From contig JAHIEP010000089.1 in assembly GCA_018901375.1 (NCBI GenBank), positions 1 through 5,185 of the forward strand: a stretch of DNA of 5,185 nt. The letters are read 5' to 3'. Source of the DNA: Nanobdellota archaeon (GTDB taxonomy: Archaea; Nanobdellota; Nanobdellia; Pacearchaeales; GW2011-AR1). Of this stretch, positions 1 through 4,528 are shown one piece after another. How positions within the stretch are numbered: position 1 is the first letter of the stretch; the number at the start of each line of letters is the position of its first letter. A program made the translations under genes and the position numbers. The notes below the pieces were generated by a model. The model had not been told where the DNA came from, ran no database searches, and saw only the letters and a program-made list of their open reading frames with translations.

Positions 1-104
1 ACTTCCAAATTATCCCTAGGTACAATTATGTTAGAACCAACAAAAATCACGCCTATCAAAACGAGCAAAACCACCACGCCTATTATTATTATTTTATTTT
101 TCAC
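1..104 (-). CDS. Partial membrane-anchored protein (N-terminus only)
   Basis: The first 34 codons are visible before the gene runs off the left edge. It starts with GTG at 104-102; the TG of this codon is also the first two bases of the serS stop TGA, giving a GTGA stop/start overlap. Residues 1-4 are MKNK, followed by an uninterrupted hydrophobic stretch (about residues 5-22, mostly I, V, L and G) and then a polar part containing PRDNLE. This is a typical N-terminal signal anchor or uncleaved signal peptide. The overlap suggests co-transcription and translational coupling with serS. A GGA lies just upstream (weak ribosome binding). The function cannot be told from 34 residues. The gene is inferred from the overlap, the open frame and the membrane segment. 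Confidence 0.6.
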   Translation of the reverse strand, partial: MKNKIIIIGVVVLLVLIGVIFVGSNIIVPRDNLE

Positions 105-1393
105 TTTCCAATAACCTTTTTTCCATCCACCATGTAAGGAACCAAAACCTTCGGAACACTAACGCTCCCATCCTTATTCTGAAAATTCTCCATAATCGCA
201 ACCATAATCCTCGAAGTCGCAAGAGCCGTATCATTCAAAGTATGAACCATCCCCCTCGTCTTCCCATCCTTAGACACATATCGAATATTCAACTTCCTCG
301 CCTGATAATCCGTACAATTAGACAAACTAACAACCTCCCCAAAAGCCTTCATCGTCGGTCTCCAAACCTCAATATCCGCACTCCGATATTTCCAATCCGC
401 CAAATCCCCAGTACAAAGTTCCAAAACCCTATACGGCAACTCCAAAGCCTGAACAATCTCTTCAGAATTCGCAAGCAACTCATCATAAATCTTCTCTGAA
501 TCCTCAGGCATACAAAAAACAAACTGCTCAACCTTGTTAAACTGATGCGTCCTCCAAAGCCCCTTTTCATTTATCCCATGCGCCCCAATCTCCTGTCTAA
601 AACACATCGAGTAAGAAAAATATTTCTTCGGCAAATCGCGCTCCATAATCGTATCCCCCGAATGATAAGCCAAAATCGACTGCTCAGCCGTCCCAATCAA
701 ACCCTTCTTCGCCCCCTTAATCTCATAAACAGATTCCGCAATCGCATTCTTATCCATCGAAGCATAAATCTCTTTCTCATTCAACATCAAAGGCGGCTCA
801 ATATAAGTATAACCTTTCTTAATCATAAAATCCCGAGCAAAAGAAATCAAAGCCTGATTCAACAAAGCCAAATCTCCCTTAAGATAATAAAAACCCTTCC
901 CCGCAACCTTCGCCGACTTATCAAAATCAACAACGTCCAAAGCCTCCCCAATCTCAACATGATTCTTCACCTCAAAATCAAACTTCGGAATCTTCCCCCA
1001 TTTCCGAATCTCAACATTATCAACATCACTTTTCCCAAGAGGTACACCCTTCCACATCATATTCGGAATCTTCATCATAATCTCCTCAATCTCACCAACC
1101 AGCTTCGACGCCTTCCCCTCAACCTTCTCAATCTTCAAAGGAATCTCCTTAGCCTCCACAATCAAATCCTTAGCTTTCGACTTATTCCCACTCTTCATCA
1201 ACTTATTTATCGACTCAGAAATCCTATTCCTCTCACTCCTCAAATCATCAACTTTCTTCTTTTCCCGTCGCCATTTCAAGTCCAACTCAATAACCCTGTC
1301 AACCAACTTCAACTTATCATCCTGAAACTTCTTCCTAATATTCTCCCTAACCAAATCCGGACTCTCCCTAATTAGCTTAATATCTATCATCAT
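101..1393 (-). CDS. serS: Seryl-tRNA synthetase (class II, common type)
   Basis: Charges tRNA-Ser with serine in two steps through seryl-adenylate; cytosolic, normally a homodimer. At 430 aa it has the usual family length. Residues about 1-110 form the N-terminal helical arm, a charged antiparallel coiled coil that grips the long variable arm of tRNA-Ser. The catalytic core follows: motif 1 around 194-205 (GYTYIEPPLMLN), the serine-binding TAEQ loop at 235-238, motif 2 at 264-291 (CFRQEIG, then RTHQFNKVEQF), SNCTDYQARK at 358-367, and motif 3 at 384-395 (HTLNDTALATSR). This is the common bacterial/eukaryal/archaeal form, not the rare methanogen form. Two adjacent ATGs open the frame; a minus-strand TATA box about 20-25 nt upstream predicts a leaderless mRNA. 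The stop overlaps the start of the next minus-strand gene. All motifs are intact. Confidence 0.97.
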   Translation of the reverse strand: MMIDIKLIRESPDLVRENIRKKFQDDKLKLVDRVIELDLKWRREKKKVDDLRSERNRISESINKLMKSGNKSKAKDLIVEAKEIPLKIEKVEGKASKLVGEIEEIMMKIPNMMWKGVPLGKSDVDNVEIRKWGKIPKFDFEVKNHVEIGEALDVVDFDKSAKVAGKGFYYLKGDLALLNQALISFARDFMIKKGYTYIEPPLMLNEKEIYASMDKNAIAESVYEIKGAKKGLIGTAEQSILAYHSGDTIMERDLPKKYFSYSMCFRQEIGAHGINEKGLWRTHQFNKVEQFVFCMPEDSEKIYDELLANSEEIVQALELPYRVLELCTGDLADWKYRSADIEVWRPTMKAFGEVVSLSNCTDYQARKLNIRYVSKDGKTRGMVHTLNDTALATSRIMVAIMENFQNKDGSVSVPKVLVPYMVDGKKVIGK

Positions 1394-1410
1394 AAAAACA
1401 AATTAAGAAG

Positions 1411-1420
1411 TTATTTAAAT
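1411..1420 (-). promoter_or_regulatory. TATA box of serS
   Basis: On the minus strand this reads ATTTAAATAA. It is centred about 23 nt upstream of the serS ATG at 1393, the distance at which archaeal TBP/TFB place the transcript start. The message should therefore begin at or within a few nt of the start codon. No Shine-Dalgarno sequence is seen. Confidence 0.6.
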
Positions 1421-1503
1421 TTACCTAAACCCAAAAATCCCCAAACGCAATCACCCCTCTCCGTGTAATCCGTGTTCCTTTTCAATTCAGAAGCCAAGTT
1501 ATT

Positions 1504-1556
1504 CTAACCCCTAATACCTAACCCCTAATACCTAATACCTACCCCCTACCCCCTAG
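1504..1556. repeat. CTA-led heptamer array (tract 1)
   Basis: Seven consecutive 7-nt units in strict register: CTAACCC, CTAATAC, CTAACCC, CTAATAC, CTAATAC, CTACCCC, CTACCCC, then CTAG. The tract has one G on the + strand. It lies between the divergent serS and the 226-aa membrane protein gene. The complementary strand carries two G5 runs and two G4 runs. A related array (2274-2307) sits on the other side of the same gene. The rest of the 1394-1596 gap holds the two promoters and a short doublet (CCGTGT twice, near 1461-1475); I see no gene in it. Confidence 0.85.
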
Positions 1557-1565
1557 TATCCCAAA

Positions 1566-1575
1566 CTTTTATTAA
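1566..1575 (+). promoter_or_regulatory. TATA box of the 226-aa membrane protein gene
   Basis: CTTTTATTAA, centred about 26 nt upstream of the ATG at 1597. This spacing predicts a leaderless transcript, as for the other genes here. Confidence 0.55.
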
Positions 1576-1596
1576 TAGATTTTTCCATCCCAATAA

Positions 1597-2277
1597 ATGG
1601 ACGACAAAGAATTAATAAAAAAAGCAAGAAATTCATTCAACGCAAAAAAATCTAAAGCCGAAATTCTCGAAGGTTTCCAGAAACGAGGATACAAACTCGC
1701 ATACGCAGAAAAAATAATCGCCAAAGCAAAACGCCCAAAACGAATCGCCATAGTAATCCTAATCACCGCAATCCTATTTTTCTCACTAACCTTCTCGGCC
1801 TACACAGTTTTCTCAACCAATGAAAAAGTCCAAATAAAAAACCCCTTATCCGGATTCAAACTTTTCAGCGCAGGAGAAACACAAAACACCGACGGAGAAC
1901 TAACAAATATAAATTTAGAAGACATTGAAATCACGCCAGAATATATCTCCTTCATCCTCAATGAACTCGAAGCCTGGCAACTCCACAAAAACCCATTAAC
2001 CCTGGAAGACCCAATCATCAATTTCAAAATAGAAGAAAAAACTTTCTACTCAGAAATAAAAAATGAAATCAAAACATACGAAGGACTTTCCGAAAACGCC
2101 GACATCCAATTCGAAACAACAAAAAAAGATTTAGTCGAAGCCATAATATCCAACAACTCAAAAGAAATTTTCAAACAATCCCTAGCGTCGGGAAACACAC
2201 AAGTAGAAATAAAAGCCAATGAAATAGAACTAGCATCAAAAGGCTACCTAAAACTCTACGAAACCCTCCAGTCCTAA
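1597..2277 (+). CDS. Single-pass membrane protein of unknown function
   Basis: A 226-aa protein in three parts. Residues 1-48 are a basic, helical cytoplasmic segment (pattern ELIKKAR..F..KKSKAEILEGFQKRGY, then AEKIIAKAKRPKR). Residues about 49-72 form one transmembrane helix. The basic residues before the helix (RPKR) point to an N-in topology, with residues 73-226 outside. The outer part has a flexible linker and then an alpha/beta-looking domain (about 112-226) containing DPIINFKIEEK, ADIQFETTKKDLVEAI and a closing SKGYLKLYETL. This arrangement vaguely recalls lipid-binding SCP2-like folds, a weak idea I would not annotate as a function. The start is fixed by the TATA spacing. The stop TAA lies inside the first unit of a CTA heptamer array. 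Codons end mostly in A or C, the local norm. Confidence 0.85.
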   Translation: MDDKELIKKARNSFNAKKSKAEILEGFQKRGYKLAYAEKIIAKAKRPKRIAIVILITAILFFSLTFSAYTVFSTNEKVQIKNPLSGFKLFSAGETQNTDGELTNINLEDIEITPEYISFILNELEAWQLHKNPLTLEDPIINFKIEEKTFYSEIKNEIKTYEGLSENADIQFETTKKDLVEAIISNNSKEIFKQSLASGNTQVEIKANEIELASKGYLKLYETLQS

Positions 2278-2307
2278 CCCCTAACCCTACCCCCTACCCC
2301 CTAAAAA
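2274..2307. repeat. CTA-led heptamer array (tract 2)
   Basis: Units CTAACCC, CTAACC (one base short), CTACCCC, CTACCCC, CTAAAAA. This is the same unit family as tract 1. It includes the stop codon of the membrane protein gene and runs directly into the hairpin at 2303-2324. The minus strand contains four G runs of at least three with 2-3-nt loops, a compact G-quadruplex motif. Confidence 0.85.
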
Positions 2308-2324
2308 TGACAAAGTCATTTTTT
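2303..2324 (+). terminator. Hairpin terminator after the membrane protein gene
   Basis: A perfect 9-bp stem (AAAAATGAC at 2303-2311 with GTCATTTTT at 2315-2323) closed by an AAA loop and ending in six T. It lies 26 nt after the stop. The T run fits archaeal termination on the + strand. The A run on the left arm would give a T run on the opposite strand, so it could act in both directions. Confidence 0.65.
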
Positions 2325-2382
2325 GTATCTACTCAATATAGATAACTTTAAAGAGAAAACCTTAAAAGCCATTTCTCATTTC

Positions 2383-2391
2383 AATATATAC
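2383..2391 (+). promoter_or_regulatory. TATA box of the winged-helix gene
   Basis: AATATATAC, centred about 36 nt before the ATG at 2423, giving a predicted 5' leader of about 10 nt. A second AT-rich candidate (CATATAGTTTT, from 2399) is too close to the start codon. Confidence 0.45.
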
Positions 2392-2422
2392 ATTAGAACA
2401 TATAGTTTTAATCAAATACAAC

Positions 2423-2689
2423 ATGGGAGACAACTTCGACTTATTTTTCAGAAGAAAGCCAGCAATGATGCTCATAGCTCTCAAGAAAGTATCGAGGGCA
2501 AAGTACGGCTCTCAACTAGCAAAAGAAGTCGACTGCACATATTCCCACGCCGTAAAAATTCTTCAAACCCTCGAGGAATTAGGCCTAGTCAGCTTCGAGA
2601 AAAAGGGCAGAATCAAAATAATCAAACTCACAAAAAAAGGAACCGAAGTCGCCGAGCACATAGAAGCAATCCGAAAACTAGTCGCATAA
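2423..2689 (+). CDS. Small winged-helix DNA-binding protein (MarR/ArsR-like)
   Basis: An 88-aa protein, probably a dimeric transcription regulator. Residues 1-24 form a first helix. The helix-turn-helix spans about 27-56 (YGSQLAKEVDCTYSHAVKIL, then LEELGLV). The wing is at 58-73 (FEKKGRIKIIKLTKKG), and a C-terminal helix (74-88, TEVAEHIEAIRKLVA) could serve for dimerisation. It is one of the stand-alone wHTH proteins common in archaea; its target cannot be read from the sequence. Its final 42 nt (2652-2693) recur at 3265-3306 just before tRNA-Lys, with 38 of 42 identical and all coding differences synonymous. The present 3' end may therefore have been supplied by the DNA inserted downstream. 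An overlapping longer frame on the same strand from 2323 has no promoter-spaced start and is a shadow here. Confidence 0.88.
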   Translation: MGDNFDLFFRRKPAMMLIALKKVSRAKYGSQLAKEVDCTYSHAVKILQTLEELGLVSFEKKGRIKIIKLTKKGTEVAEHIEAIRKLVA

Positions 2690-2693
2690 GAAA
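2652..2693 (+). repeat. Direct repeat, copy 1 (3' end of the winged-helix gene)
   Basis: This 42-nt block covers the last 12 sense codons (AEHIEAIRKLVA, less the first base), the stop and 4 nt beyond. It matches 3265-3306 at 38 of 42 positions without gaps. The differences are GAG/GAA, ATA/ATC and CTA/CTC (all synonymous) and one base after the stop. It marks the left edge of the apparent insertion. Confidence 0.85.
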
Positions 2694-2694
2694 T

Positions 2695-2703
2695 CTATAT
2701 AAA
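2695..2703 (+). promoter_or_regulatory. TATA box of the inserted two-gene unit
   Basis: CTATATAAA, 5 nt after the winged-helix stop and centred about 26 nt before the ATG at 2725. It predicts a leaderless transcript that starts with the 38-aa ORF. Confidence 0.6.
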
Positions 2704-2724
2704 CTATTTGCACTTCAAATTAAT

Positions 2725-2841
2725 ATGAAAGAATCATCGAAGTCGGAAAAAGAAAAGCCAACAAAACCAAAACCCAAAAAAAAGAGCGAAAACAAAAAAA
2801 ACTCTAGATGGGGACGTGGTTATGCTAAACGAGATTATTAA
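2725..2841 (+). CDS. 38-aa lysine-rich small protein
   Basis: This ORF is first on the predicted leaderless transcript. Its composition is extreme: about 14 Lys plus Ser, Glu and Pro in residues 2-27 (KESSKSEKEKPTKP, then KPKKKSENKK), and a short aromatic/basic end (RWGRGYAKRDY). It has no hydrophobic core, so it should be disordered and basic and might bind nucleic acid or acidic membranes (inference). Its last 20 nt overlap the start of the next ORF in a different frame, which suggests translational coupling. It could be a leader peptide or simply a spurious frame. The well-spaced TATA box and the overlap are the only support. Confidence 0.45.
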   Translation: MKESSKSEKEKPTKPKPKKKSENKKNSRWGRGYAKRDY

Positions 2842-3253
2842 TATCATTACTGGAATATTGTTTTTAATTTCGGTAATATTTATTGGACGGACACTAAAAG
2901 AACAAAGATTAAAAAACAAAATAGAGACATTTACCTCAGCGGTCTCCAAAGAAAATTCTCTAAGAATCAAACTAAACGAATACGACGAAAAAATTAGAAA
3001 ATCCAAAAACAGTGCAGAAAGAATTTTCTTATGGAACGATAGGGACGCACTTTTATTCAATTTCTTCGAACATATATCAATATTAATTCTAAGCAATTCC
3101 GTAGACGAAAAACAATTCAAGGCTTACTTTAAAAGAATTTTAATAGATATATCAGAAATCTTTTATGACGAAGAAGGCCTTCTAAAAAGAGGATACATAT
3201 CACAATTAGATTATCCACATCTAATAAAATTATTTCAAAGATGGAATATATAA
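2822..3253 (+). CDS. Membrane-anchored protein, faintly DUF4760-like
   Basis: A protein of 143 aa from ATG 2822; a GTG at 2816 would add two residues. I prefer the ATG because the GGGG at 2810-2813 is 8 nt away from it and only 2 nt from the GTG. Residues 5-22 form one N-terminal transmembrane helix. A charged, coiled-coil-prone linker follows (about 23-66), then a helical cytoplasmic domain with FLWNDRDALLFNFFEHISIL (about 69-88), a VDEKQFKAYFKRIL segment and a closing PHLIKLFQRW. The order of membrane helix, linker and a helical domain with an N-F-F-E core recalls DUF4760-type proteins, some of them in mobile or defence contexts. This is a pattern impression, not a proven match. The gene is richer in T and poorer in C than its neighbours and lies between direct repeats, which suggests acquisition. 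I find no catalytic motif. Confidence 0.75.
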   Translation: MLNEIINIITGILFLISVIFIGRTLKEQRLKNKIETFTSAVSKENSLRIKLNEYDEKIRKSKNSAERIFLWNDRDALLFNFFEHISILILSNSVDEKQFKAYFKRILIDISEIFYDEEGLLKRGYISQLDYPHLIKLFQRWNI

Positions 3254-3264
3254 GTAATTAAAAA

Positions 3265-3306
3265 CCGAACACATCGAAGCAATCCGAAAACTCGTCGCAT
3301 AACAAA
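3265..3306 (+). pseudogene. Orphan 3' tail of the winged-helix gene (direct repeat, copy 2)
   Basis: Encodes TEHIEAIRKLVA-stop in frame from 3264, identical in protein to the true C-terminus apart from an apparent in-frame loss of three codons just upstream. Nothing of the first 70 or so codons is present, and TAA at 3255-3257 closes the frame. The four differences from 2652-2693 are three synonymous changes and one base after the stop. That pattern implies the source copies diverged under protein-level selection before this tail was orphaned. It ends just before the tRNA promoter. Confidence 0.75.
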
Positions 3307-3307
3307 C

Positions 3308-3315
3308 CTTTTAAA
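3308..3315 (+). promoter_or_regulatory. TATA box of tRNA-Lys
   Basis: CTTTTAAA, about 25-32 nt upstream of the first base of the tRNA at 3340, the expected archaeal spacing for a transcript starting at or just before the tRNA. It follows directly on the orphan tail. Confidence 0.6.
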
Positions 3316-3339
3316 CAATTTTTTCTCTTAGATTTATAT

Positions 3340-3414
3340 GGCTCCGTAGCTCAGCCTGGTTAGAGCACTAGACTCTTAATCTAGGTGTCGGGGGTTCAAA
3401 TCCCCTCGGGGCCA
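3340..3414 (+). tRNA. tRNA-Lys (anticodon CTT)
   Basis: A full cloverleaf of 75 nt with no intron. The 7-bp acceptor stem pairs GGCTCCG with CGGGGCC (one T-G pair), with discriminator A at 3414. The D stem is GCTC/GAGC. The anticodon stem CTAGA/TCTAG is perfect, with loop CTCTTAA, so the anticodon is CTT at 3375-3377 (reads AAG). The variable loop is 5 nt. The T stem GGGGG/CCCCT has the loop TTCAAAT. The 3' CCA is not encoded and must be added after transcription. It decodes the lysine codon preferred in the minus-strand genes here. Confidence 0.97.
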
Positions 3415-3442
3415 TAAAAATATTATGAGAAATTCCAACATA

Positions 3443-3512
3443 CTAAAACTCTAACACACTGCACCAGCCCCACTAACACTCTAAAACACTAACACTCTAA
3501 CACACTCTGAAC
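3443..3512. repeat. CTA-led octamer array (tract 3)
   Basis: Units in 8-nt register: CTAAAACT, CTAACACA, then a 14-nt break (3459-3472), then CTAACACT, CTAAAACA, CTAACACT, CTAACACA and CTCTGAAC. It fills the gap between tRNA-Lys and the 3' end of the convergent tfs gene and runs into the tfs hairpin. G is almost absent from the + strand. Confidence 0.75.
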
Positions 3513-3531
3513 AAATCTCCGATTCGTTCAG
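3507..3531 (-). terminator. Hairpin at the tfs stop codon
   Basis: Arms at 3507-3517 and 3521-3531 with a 3-nt loop; the right arm contains the tfs stop (3528-3530). In the minus-strand transcript all 11 positions pair, one of them as G-U. In the + strand that position would be an A-C mismatch. This favours a role in the 3' end of the tfs message (termination or protection). There is no strong T run after it. Confidence 0.5.
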
Positions 3532-3836
3532 TCATCCACCCTACAAGTATTCTTACACTTGACACACTGATAAAACTTCGACTCAGCCTCGTCGCCAGCC
3601 CTCATCTGCCTAATCCAAAAATACGCCCGCTTAGCCCCACACTTCCGACAAACCCAATCCGTAATAGGATTCACATTAGAACCCTTTTCATCCACAACAG
3701 CAACCGGAACAGCCTCGTGAACTTCCTCTTTCATTTCCATATCAACTTTTCCCTTAGCCACATAGCTACACCGAGGACAACCAGCCTTAGTTTTCTTCAT
3801 CATAAGTATCGCACCACATTTAGGACAAAATTCCAT
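3528..3836 (-). CDS. tfs: Transcription factor S (TFIIS-like RNA cleavage factor)
   Basis: Rescues backtracked archaeal RNA polymerase by stimulating cleavage of the nascent RNA in the active site. At 102 aa it has the standard TFS length. The N-terminal zinc ribbon has Cys4, Cys7, Cys20 and Cys23 (FCPKCGA, then GCPRC). A linker of about 38 residues follows. The C-terminal ribbon has Cys63, Cys66, Cys91 and Cys94 (WVCRKCG, then FYQCVKC). The catalytic acidic pair is Asp82-Glu83 in RAGDEAE, at the tip of the ribbon hairpin, so the protein should be active. Many family members have a G-H-x-W type ending; here it is KNTCRVDD, with an extra Cys98. The linker is acidic and valine-rich. A TATA box 26 nt upstream makes it leaderless. 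Confidence 0.93.
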   Translation of the reverse strand: MEFCPKCGAILMMKKTKAGCPRCSYVAKGKVDMEMKEEVHEAVPVAVVDEKGSNVNPITDWVCRKCGAKRAYFWIRQMRAGDEAESKFYQCVKCKNTCRVDD

Positions 3837-3856
3837 TCAGAAAGCAAAACATAATC

Positions 3857-3867
3857 ATATATAAAAT
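3857..3867 (-). promoter_or_regulatory. TATA box of tfs
   Basis: Minus strand ATTTTATATAT, centred 26 nt upstream of the tfs ATG at 3836. It is one of the clearest archaeal TATA boxes in the window and predicts a leaderless message. Confidence 0.7.
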
Positions 3868-3876
3868 TATCCATAG

Positions 3877-3913
3877 CCGACAACCGACTACCGAATCGTC
3901 CGACTACCGACAA
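3877..3913. repeat. CCGA-led heptamer array (tract 4)
   Basis: Units CCGACAA, CCGACTA, CCGAATCGT (9 nt), CCGACTA, CCGACAA. The order is mirror-like around the 9-nt central unit. The last CCGACTA contains the complement of the signal peptidase stop (3904-3906). It sits between the tfs promoter and the 3' end of the signal peptidase gene. Confidence 0.75.
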
Positions 3914-4482
3914 AGCCCTCGTTGGCTTTGTGGCCGCCCCATCTCAAAAAATATCAATTTAACCCACCCAACAAACGGAACCTTAAACAACGCTTTCCCA
4001 ACCAACTGCTTCTCTGAAATTTCTTTCTCGACAGAAAGCTGCTTACCATTCGTTTTATAATTATCTCCCTTCGTAGCATAAGGCTCATTAGCATCGACAA
4101 CCCGATGAATCAAAGGATGCTGTGCTCCGCCCTCAAAAATAATCACATCACCAACCTTAACGTTCCGAGCACCAACGACAAAAATCACATCCCCCTTACT
4201 AAACCCATTCTGAAAATCCCAACCCGAACTATCCCCCAAAGAAATTCCATAATCCTCATAAACAGAACTCTCAAAAGTTTTCTCCAACCCAGCCTCGTGA
4301 TGATACATCGAACACGACTCAACAATCACCAACGGCAAACTCGTCCCAGTAACAAAAGAAAGCGCCGGAAAAAAAACAAACTTAATAATCACAAACGCCA
4401 AAATCAAAGTAACCAACAAAGAATTCCAACTATCTTCCTTTAAAAATCCCCAAACACTTTTCCAACATCCCTTAACATCCAT
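3904..4482 (-). CDS. Signal peptidase I, archaeal/ER (Sec11-like) type
   Basis: Membrane protease that removes signal peptides from exported proteins. I place the start at the ATG at 4482 (192 aa). The longest frame begins at 4539 and adds 19 residues, but the DNA for those residues contains a strong TATA box (4502-4511) about 24 nt before 4482. Numbered from 4482: transmembrane helix about 22-40; SCSM box with catalytic Ser58; HRV box with His126, replacing the lysine of bacterial enzymes; KGDN box with Asp140. The Ser-His-Asp set marks the archaeal/eukaryotic class. The end has the usual GKALFKVPFVGWVKLIFF stretch, then an atypical tail (MGRPQSQRGLCR) encoded by a hairpin and repeat tract, so the original C-terminus may have been extended into intergenic repeats. 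No partner genes are nearby. Confidence 0.92.
   Translation of the reverse strand: MDVKGCWKSVWGFLKEDSWNSLLVTLILAFVIIKFVFFPALSFVTGTSLPLVIVESCSMYHHEAGLEKTFESSVYEDYGISLGDSSGWDFQNGFSKGDVIFVVGARNVKVGDVIIFEGGAQHPLIHRVVDANEPYATKGDNYKTNGKQLSVEKEISEKQLVGKALFKVPFVGWVKLIFFEMGRPQSQRGLCR
3910..3931 (-). terminator. Hairpin inside the last codons of the signal peptidase gene
   Basis: A perfect 8-bp stem (ACAAAGCC at 3910-3917 with GGCTTTGT at 3924-3931) and a 6-nt loop, a few nt before the stop on the minus strand. The position resembles that of the tfs hairpin. It could contribute to 3'-end formation; no T run follows, so the role is uncertain. Confidence 0.35.
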
Positions 4483-4501
4483 AAAATACAAACTCAACCA
4501 T

Positions 4502-4511
4502 CTTTTATAAA
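4502..4511 (-). promoter_or_regulatory. TATA box of the signal peptidase gene
   Basis: Minus strand TTTATAAAAG, centred about 24 nt upstream of the ATG at 4482. It lies inside the 5' part of the longest possible reading frame. This decides the start in favour of 4482 over 4539. Confidence 0.65.
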
Positions 4512-4528
4512 TCCAACCCTCCCCAACT

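Larger units (their letters stand above)
2652..3306. mobile_element. Putative insertion bracketed by 42-nt direct repeats
   Basis: The segment between the two copies of the winged-helix gene's 3' end (core 2694-3264) holds its own TATA promoter, a lysine-rich 38-aa ORF and a membrane-anchored protein. The layout is that of an integrated element that restores its target gene: an intact gene at the left, a promoterless tail of the same gene at the right. The copied tail at the right uses C-ending codons like the host DNA, whereas the tail joined to the gene uses A or G at those sites. The cargo also lacks the local C-over-G skew. No integrase, transposase or terminal inverted repeat is visible, so a self-mobile element is not shown. 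Tandem duplication followed by deletion, or homologous recombination with a related allele, are alternatives. Confidence 0.45.

Noticed and set aside
545..1375. 276-aa plus-strand ORF opposite serS
   Set aside because: It is the antisense shadow of serS; its product is a low-complexity Leu/Asn/Arg/Ile mix and the serS motifs on the other strand are decisive.
1461..1475. Possible functional element in the CCGTGT doublet
   Set aside because: A two-copy 6-nt repeat is too short to support any call.
2323..2724. Upstream part of a 172-aa plus-strand ORF overlapping the winged-helix gene
   Set aside because: It overlaps a convincing winged-helix gene in another frame and starts inside the terminator hairpin. 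Only its last 38 codons (from 2725) have a well-spaced promoter.
2734..3120. 128-aa minus-strand ORF under the cargo genes
   Set aside because: No promoter, Ser/Phe/Leu-rich shadow of the cargo coding strand, and no recognisable domain.
2652..3306. Insertion sequence or transposon
   Set aside because: No transposase or terminal inverted repeats, and the 42-nt duplication is far longer than a typical target-site duplication and contains diverged synonymous sites.
3340..3414. tRNA-Lys as the integration site of the insertion
   Set aside because: No second copy of any tRNA segment is visible in the window; the duplicated sequence lies upstream of the tRNA and belongs to the winged-helix gene.
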